From: Owenia fusiformis
Taxonomy: Eukaryota > Annelida > Polychaeta > Sabellida > Oweniidae
DNA: 64,000 bases
Assembly: GCA_903813345.2 (NCBI GenBank)
Contig: CAIIXF020000007.1
Span: forward strand, 21,749,564-21,813,563
Direction of reading: 5' to 3'
Of the stretch, positions 48,801 through 60,063 are shown piece after piece. The notes beneath the pieces are model-generated. The model worked only from the letters and a program-made list of their open reading frames with translations, did not search any database and was not told where the DNA came from. The first letter of the stretch is position 1; each line of letters opens with the position of its first letter. Position numbers and translations under genes: made by a program.

Positions 48801-51800
48801 TTAATACAATATACAGGGTGGGCAAAAAATCAGAGTATTTTACTCAACTATACCAATTTACTGTACCGTAATTTACAAATCGTGATAAAAAATCAAGAAA
48901 AACTGAAATATATTGAATTTTATAGAGATCTACATATCTATCTTACATGAACTTTCATTGAATATTATAATAGAACTTCGTCAGTAAACAAACTAAAAAT
49001 ATTTTATCACATCTAGCAATCAATACAAAAAATATTCCAAGGTTACACCACAATTTCCATATACTTACTTCCTACATGCAGCATCATAGTCATCATTAGT
49101 AAGATCTGAACCATCACATTCACACTTCTTGCCATAGCGACCAGGGTTACAAGAACATGCGCCACACTCAAATGTACCACTAGAGTTGCAATGTACACTG
49201 TTAGGTACCTGTAATATTATAGTCATAGTTATTTTATGCATATTGTACATTATGACAAACATCTAGAAAGTTTTCTATGATTTGGGTTCAAAATCATTGA
49301 CCGCCATGATTAATCCCTTGAATACTTTGTAGCACATTGTAAAACACTGAATGTGCTTCTATAACAAAATGTTTAACTCGAACTGTTTACAGGTAGGAAC
49401 AATGAACTCTTTCGAGGATGAGTCTAGGCTATTGGAATTAAAAGGAGCAATATGCCAGAACATGATCTTGTTACCTTCATGTTGTATTCTTTAAAAAATG
49501 TTCATTGATTATTTAACTATATATTCAACTTTAAATATCTGCATTAACTTACCCCAACTCCTTCTATCTCACAGTCACATTCACACATTAGATCCAAGTC
49601 TATCTTCAACCTCTCATTAACACCCACTGGTGTAATATACAAAGACCTTTTCCATTCATTGCGATTTTTAGGACATCCATCCACATTGACGGTAACCTCA
49701 AACTCTACACTGCCACCTATCTTCAGACCCTCACATCTACTTCGAGTTCTTGTCTCGTTACTATAAAAAAAACATATATATATATAACATTTATTTGTTT
49801 GATTTCATGTAATATCATTTGTCAAGAGATTTGGATAAAAACAATTAATGATAAATCAAGTTAAACCGTATCCTTTAAAGTTTAAGTCCCTTTAATTTAA
49901 GTTCAACTTACTCAAAGCATTTTGATTTAAATGTGACAGTGACATTCTCTGCTGATTGTGTCTGAAGCTCAATACCAGAGGTGATTTTCTGCAATAAAAT
50001 AGAAACACATCAAATAACATGGTGACATAGGTGATGCATACATTTGGTAAACAAATCAATGTATTCAAAATAAACAAAAATTGGGCATACAATTTTTATG
50101 TTCTCAATTTAAAATTATATTTAACAAAGGTATTTTTTACTTACATTATAAAACATGTCGATTATATTTTACATAGGTACCTTTTTAACTTACATTATAA
50201 TTGTCTTTCACAAGATCGACAACGTTAGAAGAATCATTTGCCAATTCTCCAGCAGATGATCCCTTTATGACATCACTCAAGGATTTGTAGGTGTCAAGTA
50301 CAGTTTTAGTGACGGCAAAAATTACATTAACTTTCTTATCGTTGATCATGTTTGTAATCTGGCTCACTGAAGGATAATCCTGAAAGAGTAGAAAAAATAC
50401 TAATTGGTATCTTCATCCAAATTACACATTCTTGAAAAATAGCAGACCATCACTTTAACTCCAATGAAATGGTCAATGTTAAGATAATAGGTATGAAAAA
50501 ACATTAATAATTTCTTTAAAATATCTAATCCTTTTAACTGAGTTAAGACAGCGATCAAATCATTGTATAATGCATAGATGGACAATGGATAAATGGATTC
50601 ACTGATATATTATATCGAATAAAACTTGAGAAAACACCTACAATTTGTCGTAAATAAATAAACCAGGTCAATCAATTAATTAATAAAGTAAATAAAGTTT
50701 TTTGCAAGTTTTTTTAAAAAAAATTTTTTACATCATTGATTAAAGTCACTTACCAGCTCTAAACTTTTGTCATACTCTCCAGTGCTATCCAAGTGACATT
50801 GGCCATCATTAGGGGCAACTATACCTGCCAACTGTAAAACATGAATCCACATATATACATTACATTTTGTGGTAATCATACTTAATTTATATTGTTAAGT
50901 ATGCTTTAATTATCATTTTAGAGGTAGAAGTATTAAAGCTTTTGAAACAATCAGGTTGTATATTAAATACTTATGTATTTAGTAGTCAAATTAGGTTATA
51001 TTTTTTAGATTCTTTTAATATGTTACATAAGAACTGCTCTTTCACAAAAAAAGCTATTGTTGCTAAATATGAAGAGAAACAGAATTATGTACAATGATTA
51101 TATGTTAAAATCTCTATTAAATACATGTTATATCTAACATCACACAATTAAACATACATGTACATGCACAATAAATTGTTAGCAAAAACTGTAAAACATA
51201 TTCATGATTATTCATGGGATTTTCAAGTCACATTCCTTAACAGTTCATTAGTTTTTTCACAATTAATTCATTATTTAAGGAATAAAGACCGAGATTATAT
51301 GATTTATGACGTAATATATGACCGAAAATCTTATTCTGTCCATTGTTAAAAGACTGAAATTGCATAGCGATTGAGGTCTTTGGCAATGGCCAGAATAAAA
51401 TTTGAGGTCATATATTTGACATAAATCATAAAATCAAGGTCTTTGTTACAATTTTAATATGATAAGCAGACAAGAAACACAACTATTTGCTTTCATGAAT
51501 TTTAGCAGTCATACATACTCAAATATAGGCCACTAAATTAATTGTTCTTGCTATTGTGACGTCACGTATCATATTAGAATTCAGAATATTGTTTGTTGTT
51601 ACATTGTTAATTATTCAAGACATTCTTATGAATAAGACCATTTAGTATTTTCACAAAAACATGGTTTACAGAATACATACAACAACAAAAAACAACAACA
51701 TTTTTTTAAAAAGGGGAGACAAATATAATAAAATTTACTAAAGATGAATACTTAGGATATGTACATGCATAAACACTCAAAAAACAATTACACGTGTGTT

Positions 51801-54800
51801 TTTTCTAATTGTTAACTAACTCAAGTTGCTATAATGAAAAATGCAAAAATTTGAACCATGCTTAATTGAAATCTTTGCGCTTTATACTTTTCTGAACAAC
51901 CAACTGTGTTCACTATATGACAGGTTCCTCTACTGCGCAGTATTATATGTCCCATATACGGAATAAAATTCAAGTATTCAATTCAATGGCTCAAATCTAA
52001 AGTAAAATTGTTTCATAAAATGCCACGATATGAAAACATTGCCTCTACCATGCACTGAATTTGAACAACCTAATTCTAATGATTCAAATAAAATAGTTTG
52101 GCATTTCAAAAACACATTTCTTGAGGTAAGTTCTCAGAGCCAACTGATTTCTTTAACATACAAATAGCAAGGCAAGTGGGCCAAAATCAATTCCATTGCA
52201 CTGTACATGTAGAAAGTGAGTGACATTTTACGAAACAAGATAATGCCTATTATATGATGGTTATAACATTTCTATCCTTCTTTCTGATAATTCAATGGAA
52301 TGTGGACATATTAAATGAAAAAGTTTCATATGTTAGAGGAAATCAAACATGGTTGCCATTATAAATGAGGATGTTTTTCAGTTAGATTCAACTGTCGTTC
52401 ATAGTGTAACTATGACAATGTCATTGGGCAAAATCTACATTATTTTTGAGAAACATCCTACAGGTAAATGGGCTCCAAAAAGTATTATGCACCTACTACT
52501 CCATTGAATGTGTAAAAGTCTGTTAATTAACTAGCAAAATAATAGTTTCCAACTTTAAAAATAAGAACTCAAACATAGAGGCTTTTACATGCTAACCAAT
52601 GGGGTATTTAGGTTGCCTAACTTTTGGAGAGAGTGTATAATACAACAAACAAGATGCAATGCACACGTTCACTAAATACAATAATCTACTCTCAGACCTT
52701 TCCATCACCAGCATAGTGAAAACCTGCATCAGTAGAAAACAGCAGCATTTTTCTGGAGTTGGGTCTCCATCCAATCTTAGTCTGATGAAATATAAGATAT
52801 ACATGTTAACAAATGTTATATATCATTGTAAAGCAGGAACTTGACATTCCCAAACCATGGGAATATCATTTCCCCAATGAGAAGCCAAAATCAAGACTTT
52901 TCACAAACTTCTGCAACTTTTGCATTCATCTTATTATGAAAATTCTTGCTTTGACACTCACAATATATTTTTGTTTATTCAAATATTACCTTTCCATCTC
53001 CGGCATAATGAAACCCTGCGTCAGTTGAGAAAATAATAAGTTTTCTCGAGCTGGGACGCCAACCAATTTGAGTCTACAAGTATAGCATGCAATCTAAAAT
53101 CCCAAGTAATTGGTCTAATAACTTTTCCCTATCAGTGTCATTGTCAAGTGGTTTAAATGAATATTAGGAATCGAGAGCCATTTTTAAATACTGAAAAAAT
53201 TCTATTCCCAGTCAAAGCATTACTGAAAAAGTTTTATGTATCAAAAAATTATAGTTAACCTTAATTTAATATAAACATGTCTGAACATTCATTGTCATAG
53301 AAACTTTACAGTTAACTATTAGTATATTATCTGGTTTTGCTGAAAATCATAATGAATATAAAAATCTATTTAATCAATAATGAAAATATGTATTTGTAAA
53401 TAAATATCTATAAATGATTATTACACACTTCACACACCTAATTTTTATTTCTAAAATTAGTTATGTACCCTTTGTTTTGAATTCTCTTTATCATTACATT
53501 ATGTATAAATAGAAATGTAATCCCAATGGTAATTCAATAACAATCAAGGCATTTATTCAATGTATTGTATATTAAAATATAAAATGTAGAATACCTTCAC
53601 ATGCACATCACTGAATATATACACACATAATATTGCTATGCTTGACTCATTGTCTTACCTCACATGTGATGGTCTGCATGATGGCGTCAAAACCTCCCTC
53701 AGGGGAATCCAAGTTACCAGACACTTTAGCAGCTTTTACACGGCTCTACAAGGAAACAAGAGAAATTCTAAACTGTTTTGTCCTAGGTATTCAAAAATGC
53801 ATATAACACACACAGAGACATAAACCTGGGATAATTAACAGCATGAAATATGAAACAACTAAGAACTGTAAAACCATTACGAGTGGAATGCCCTTGGTTC
53901 CATGATAATGTTCAACTGAGGAGGTTTGATAAACATAATAAATCAATGGGTCAAATGACTGAAAAATGTTCATTTTACAAATAAAGGTGTTCAACTTGAC
54001 TGTTTTTACTGTATTAAATATCATTGAAGCAGAACATATAAATCTACCCAGCATGGCTTGATCATTATCATTTACTACCAAGATCACGATCACCTTTGAA
54101 AATAACATCAGACTGAACATTACCAATAACCCATAATAACCTGAAATAATCAAGACAATTTTAACGAAAGTTGTAATAATAACCTGAAATAATTAAAAAA
54201 ATTTAACGAAGGTTGTTCACTAGATCTAATTCTCCCTGAATGAACAAGCCTTATTTCAAAAGCTGATAAAGGCATTCAGTTCAATTTATTAAGAACTAGA
54301 TAAAGCGTGAATGACTCAGTTTAAGCTTTGATAACTTACTGTTTTGGAGTAAAATAAAAATCTCTCCCTTTTTCGACCAAACAGTAAGACACCATTTTTC
54401 ACACTAAATTTTACAACATTTGCCAAGTGGGTGATCAGTTAGGGGGTAAAATCATTTTAGGTTCTTATTAAGACTCCATTTCCCAGAACTCTGTTTAAGT
54501 TCAGAAGGGTTGGTGGTCTAGCTCATGTAAAATTTAGAGTAACACTTAATACAGGTAAATGAATTCCATATTTGCAGCCCATGATAGAGGGTCTGTGCAG
54601 TGTCACTTACTTCAAACTCTCGAGGGTCATCATCGAGTGGCAGCTGATTTTTAAAGCCATATGGGGACACACAATCCTCCCCTGCTTGACAGGGGTTTGC
54701 GAGCCTGTGAGAGGAATAGCATATTATTTTAATTAAGTTAAAACCAGGAACCCAGGTATTATCTAGCACAGCACTCAATATCATTATATTATCTAGAAGT

Positions 54801-57800
54801 TGATTTCTGGAAAGTACCCCATTTATGAGTTGTGAAAATCAAATTCATTCACAAATCTCAATCATAGGTATTTTCAAGAAATGCCCTTCATAGTAAAGAA
54901 ACAAGGCTAAAATTTAGCCATGTTTGGATTAGAGTAAAACATCAATCTAACACAAGTATAATATCATATCTATAAGCAAAGCAAGGTAGAGAGGATGGGG
55001 GTTTGTTAATTAGTGATGTGGTACATACATTAAAAGGAGAGAAACAAACTAAAATAAAACTGTGGCTTTATATATTGGGTAGGGAAGGCAAGGGGAAAAT
55101 GAGGGAACAGGTATGCAGAGTGATCTAACAAAAAGTTAAGTTAAACCTTTGAAACCTGGAGAAAAAAATAAGTTATCATCTAATAAAATACTCCAAAATA
55201 CATAACACAATTTGTGGAATTACACATTGTGTTTAATTTGGAGAAATTGGTGTTCTATATACATTAAAACAAATATTCCATTTTTCAGAACACCCTGCAT
55301 TTCCTACATACGTACATACCAAATTTTCATGGAAATCCATCTTTTAACTGAACATTCCCATTTTTTAAGGAAAGTCAGATAAAAATTCAGGAAATGCATG
55401 AAAAAGAGGCCTAGTCCATGGGTAAGGTTGTTATATTGTACATCTAGGGAAAACTTGCCTCAAACTCTTTCGGATCTGGCACAAGTGGAAGTTGATTTTT
55501 AAAGGCATATGCTGGTACACAGCCAGGGCATGGCTCTATGAGTCTACAGATGGATAACAAACAGAAGAATAACAAGAATGAAGAAAGAACTGGCATACAG
55601 TGAAAGTACTGTGCATGCATAGATCAGCTAAAATATTCATTCCAATAAAAAAATATTCACCCCCACATGCAGTTATTACAACTTGAACTTTAGAGATTTT
55701 TACAAGTAAGTATTGAAATGAAAATAGCACATGCAATTAAATTCACATGCAGAAATATAATGAAGTCCTACTTGAGTGGAACTTTGCAAAAGATGTGATT
55801 TCTAAAGTTCTACAAGAGACTATGGACTGAAAGGTCATGCAGAGAAATACAGGCTAGAATTATTTAACTGAAAATGAACTCAACGAAAAAAGAGTAATGT
55901 TGATATAATACTTGAAACTATTAAATTTATAATTATGTATAATACAACTTGTTTTCATTATAATGTCAATATAAGTCGAATAACAGTATTGAAATTAATT
56001 TCTTATAATAATGTTTTTATTAGATCAGCATAGTAGCAATTTGCTAATGCTTCACAATATCACTAATGACCAACATGATTAATTCAATATTAAAACAGTT
56101 ACAAGAGTATATAAACAGAGGAATACTAATGATAATAGAAGACTACTTATCTATAGTGATCATTCTATACAAATACATGTTATGTAAAATACCATACCTA
56201 AATGTTTTTATATTTGTAATGATATCAATTTTGAAAATATAAACTGTGGCCAAATGAATTAGTTCTTGGGCATCCTCTTGAAACTTAGCACATTGCCCAC
56301 CATAAACGCAGTAATAATTATCCATTCATAGTTTATCAAGGCTATTTGTGTTAAGTCGAGCAAAAGTAAAATGATTGCTGAAGACTTTCGCTCCAGAGAG
56401 TAAATGATTTTTCTTAATGGACATGTGTTACAGGACCATATAAGGTGCAATTAATTACTTCCTGTACTACATGACCATATATCACGCAATAACTTACTTC
56501 CTCGGCAGAGTGCTGACGTATGGCATTGCTTTCTTATCAACAAATGATCCAAACCCAATACGGAAATTGCTGGTGATGTTCTTCATTGAGTCAGCTGGAA
56601 TATAACATTAATGTAAAGATCATAATAAATATGTAAGACTTTCAAGTAAATATATAATAAATCAACTAAACAGGGATTTTAATATAGCAGACATATGCTT
56701 TATTATACACACAGTCATTAGGATTTACCATTTAGATTTTTGTAAGTTGACAAATTTTGGAAAAGCAACATGTGGAAGTGATGAATTTTATTCAATTTCA
56801 GTGATAGAGAGTTGATTGCACTACTCACTACCTCTTTCCAACTAACATACATGTGCTTTTAAGAAATCAAAACACACCATTTATATTTTCAGACAAGGGA
56901 CTGGTCATTTTCACTTACCTAATAATACTCCAAGGGCAGCTAACTTGGCCTTGTCATCTTTCATAGAGAATGACAGGTCCATAAGATAATACAAATCTAC
57001 TGGGTAGTTCTCAGCTTGCCTGAATACAGTTTTAAATGTATAAGGCTTGTCTGCAAATATAATTTTTTAATATGAGCACATTAGAGCCATGTCTAGGCTA
57101 ATAAGAATACATGAAGCATATAATGGGAAAAAATCACAGCAGCAAGTAGGCACAAACAAATGACAATGACAAGATTTACAAAAAAACTTCTAAAATGGCT
57201 GCCATGAAAAAAGATGGCCATCCAAACTTTTATCAGCTGCAGAACGTTGTCCCCTGCAACATGTATAAGAATTTGAAAAATTGTTATCCTGAAATGACAA
57301 TGACATAATTTTATCAAAAGAACCCAAAGTTAATCAAAAATTGGCACAACATATAGGGATACAGAAAATATTTCTTACTTGGTCTAAGTTTGATTTTGAT
57401 TTCCTGAGGTTGAAGCTGAACTGCATCGTCAGATCCTTCAGCATTTCTCACTTCATCGTTCTAAAAAATAACAACAGGTTAATTATCAAAACATATCTGA
57501 AGAAATATATATAGGCTTTTTCAAAACTACAAATATGACAGAGATTTCTTTCTTTTCTGATATTAATTCCTTGAATACCCAGGGCAAACGATATGTATAT
57601 CAGTCAGAGAATTTCTCACTAAAATGGCTCTCTACCTTTCGATCAATTTACACAAGTCATACATTAAAATTGGTGTATGTTCACTAATATCATCACATTT
57701 AACACCAAAGATGGTTTATGCAGTTACATTTATTAATAGTAAAATGGCAAAAAATTGGCAAAGAGTTAAAATGCTCTGGTATTGAACAGCTTAAAATAAA

Positions 57801-60051
57801 TATTGTATATAACTCATTTTGAACAGCATGTGGATTTTCTTGATGCTTCAGCAGTATTTTATTTTAAAATAAAAATATATGTGAATAAATAAAATTTGGA
57901 AACTTCAAAAATATCTACTAAAAGCTCAATAGCTTGGCTGTACACACCATTAGGTTATCACATCTAGAATTTCAATTAAAAGTACAGCATCACTGATTTG
58001 TAATAAACTGTTTATCGGGAAAGATGAATACAAGTGCTCAAGAAACCCATAAATATCACCCACCTTAACAAAACTCATGTCATGGTCTGGGTTGATTATG
58101 TTGCTATAGTCACATCCAACCTTGATCAGGTTCTCCACTTTATCACATCTTTCTTTGTTTCCTTCATCAAAATTCTGCAATACAAACACAATCAGTCAAT
58201 ATAATACAAAATAAGGTTCCAATCAGAGTTTGGATTAATGATCTGAACCAATAATTTTCATCATCATCAGTTTGACTCATAATTGAACACAACCACCACC
58301 AATTTTACAATAAAATTCGCCAACCAAAAGGCCATTCACCAATTCAGACAATTTCACTTATTGATAACATTTATGATGGATTTGATAGAATTTTCTCATT
58401 CCCCTTGATTACATGAAAATGATTGCAGACTATGGAGGAATGGAGGATCCAATCAGTACTAAAATTACAAAATCATATATTGTAGTCAGAGGGAGGAAAC
58501 GTTAGCAAATGGGTTTGAAGGTATATTATAGTCAGAAGGAGGAAATATTAGCCCATGGGATAAAGGGTATGTACTCACATCTTGCTTGCACCAACCACAC
58601 ACTCCTCCTGCTGCAACACATTCTCCACATGATGCCTTCTGGGAACAAGGGTTTACTGATAGTTCAGCTAAAGCTGCAATATATAAACATAATATAATTC
58701 TGGTATCAAACCCTGAGTTACCTTCTAGGATCAAGGGTTTACTGATAGTTCAGCTTTAGCTGCAATATATAAACATAATACAAGTCTGGTATCAAGCCCT
58801 GAGTTGCCTTCTAAGAACAAAGGTTTACTGATAGTTCAGCTATAGCTGCAATATATAAACATAAGTCTGGTATCAAGCCCTGAGTTGTCTTCTAGGAACA
58901 AGGGTTTACTGATAGTTCAGCTATAGCTGCAATATATAAACATAATATAAGTCTGGTATCAAGCCCTGAGTTGCCTTATGAGATCAGGAGTTTAATGATA
59001 ATTCAGCTATAGCTGCAATATATAAACATAATACAAGTCTGGTATCAAACCCTGAGTTGCCTTATGGGATCATGAGTTTACTGATAGTTCAGCTATAGCT
59101 GCAATATATAAACATAATATAAGTCTGGTATCAAGCCCTGAGTTGCCTTATGGGATCATGAGTTTACTGATAGTTCAGCTATAGCTGCAATATATAAACA
59201 CAATATAAGTATGGTATCAAGCCCTGAGTTGCCTTATGGGATCATGAGTTTACTGATAGTTCAGCTATAGCTGCAATATATAAACATAATATAAGTCTGG
59301 TATCAAGCGCGAGTTGCCTTCTGGGAACAAGGGTTTACAGATAGTTCAGCTATAGCGGCAATATATAAACATAATATAAGTATGGTATCAAGCGCGAGTT
59401 GCCTTCTGGGAACAAGGGTTTACAGATAGTTCAGCTATAGCTGCAATATATAAACATAATATAAGTCTGGCATCAAGCGCGAGTTGCCTTCTGGGAACAA
59501 GGGTTTACAGATAGTTCAGCTATAGCTGCAATATATAAACATAATACAAGAATGATATCAAGCCCGAGTTGCCTTCTGGGAACAAGGGTTTACTGATAGT
59601 TCAGCTATAGCTGCAATATATAAACATAATATAAGTCTGATATCAAGCCCTGAGTTGACTTATGGGAACATGAATACAAATGAAAGCATAGCTGTATATT
59701 ACAATATCCTTGTCATCTCTCTTCAACATATATTGTAGCTTTATAGTTCTATTTTAATCATACAGAGTTCAAGTCTACATATACTTATAACAGGACTCAC
59801 AACTTGTATTATCTGAGAATCATCTTCCACATCTAATGATTGATTAATTTTATATAGGCAACCATCCAGACATTTGCATATATTTTTAGTGTACTTTTTT
59901 AAACACAGTTTTCGAGGCAATCTTAATACTCATTTTGCTCTCAGAATAAATTCAGTCAAACTACATATGAAATACAGTACTTACTTTGAGCATAAATGAA
60001 AGTGACTGTAATGAGTGCATATAAGCCTATAAGGAGAATTCGGACCTTCAT
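45821..60051 (-). CDS. Integrin beta subunit with two pairs of alternative exons (about 789 aa)
   Basis: Coding exons in order (exon 1 is an inferred untranslated exon): 60051-59985, 58673-58579, 58174-58064, 57460-57379, 57050-56919, 56594-56498, [55543-55459 or 54704-54611], 53745-53659, [53073-52990 or 52781-52698], 50831-50754, 50379-50194, 49988-49912, 49760-49553, 49208-49069, 48784-48621, 48138-48029, 47679-47590, 47276-47150, 46823-46719, 46212-46046, 45889-45821. With 7B this is 2370 bases, in frame. Domains: signal peptide, PSI Cys-rich domain, beta-I domain with [21 protein letters not shown] (Asp about 143), four Cys-rich EGF-like units, beta-tail, membrane helix (about 719-744), and a tail with [22 protein letters not shown] and NPTY, the talin/kindlin-binding motifs. 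It pairs with an alpha subunit as a matrix receptor. An acceptor at 60064 just before the ATG shows an untranslated first exon further upstream. Confidence 0.96.
46396..46443. repeat. Hairpin of gattagat words
   Basis: In the intron before the integrin transmembrane exon, taatataagattagatagat faces atctaatctaatcttagatt, a self-complementary stretch of simple-sequence origin. Confidence 0.6.
48812..48840. mobile_element. Solo TACAGGGTGG terminus
   Basis: The sequence tacagggtgggcaaaaaat matches the ends of the foldback elements elsewhere in the window, but no matching opposite end was found nearby. It begins 27 bases upstream (in transcript sense) of the integrin exon 15 acceptor. Confidence 0.55.
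52698..52781 (-). CDS. Integrin alternative exon 9B (84 bases)
   Basis: Encodes [20 protein letters not shown] followed by FHYAGDGK. The acceptor is tcatcag and the donor aag|gtctga. It differs from exon 9A at about five of 28 residues (Gln/Lys, Ser/Asn, Leu/Met and two Ile/Leu). It has the same length and phase 0 at both ends, so it is an exact swap for 9A; inclusion of both would add 28 residues without a frameshift. Confidence 0.93.
52990..53073 (-). CDS. Integrin alternative exon 9A (84 bases)
   Basis: Encodes [20 protein letters not shown] followed by FHYAGDGK. The donor is aag|gtaata. It lies 208 bases upstream of 9B in transcript order. The segment corresponds to the beta-I region ending [14 protein letters not shown] in human beta-1. 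Confidence 0.93.
54611..54704 (-). CDS. Integrin alternative exon 7B (94 bases), long Cys-loop
   Basis: Encodes [20 protein letters not shown] and then [11 protein letters not shown], with the donor gaa|gtaagt. The loop between the two Cys has five residues (QAGED), similar to the six-residue CTSEQNC loop of human beta-1. This is the specificity-determining loop of the beta-I domain. Confidence 0.93.
55459..55543 (-). CDS. Integrin alternative exon 7A (85 bases), short Cys-loop, GC donor
   Basis: Encodes [20 protein letters not shown] and then VPDPKEFE. Aligned with 7B, only two residues (Pro-Gly) separate the two Cys. The donor is non-canonical, gag|gcaagt, of the GC-AG class. The acceptor is ctgtag. 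Confidence 0.9.
58482..58572. repeat. Two-unit direct repeat of about 46 bases
   Basis: gtagtcagagggaggaaacg and tagtcagaaggaggaaatat begin two adjacent similar units, directly after the PSI-exon donor in transcript order. Confidence 0.65.
58651..59675. repeat. 86-base minisatellite carrying a splice acceptor and exon start
   Basis: About twelve units with starts near 58651, 58737, 58823, 58904, 58990, 59076, 59162, 59248, 59333, 59418, 59503 and 59588. On the minus strand each unit reads tgtttatatattgcag, the 3' splice site of the integrin PSI exon, then about 40 bases of that exon. Only the unit at 58651 leads into the real exon. The unit near 59354 has lost the AG (gccgc instead of gcagc). 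Confidence 0.95.
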
Positions 60052-60063
60052 TGTGGTTTTAAT

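Noticed and set aside
53791-54153. 120-codon hydrophobic ORF between integrin exons 7B and 8
   Set aside because: Intronic, no homology, and hydrophobic composition is common in AT-rich chance ORFs.
58651-59675. Possible CRISPR-like array
   Set aside because: Units are contiguous 86-base tandem repeats with no unique spacers, in a eukaryotic intron.
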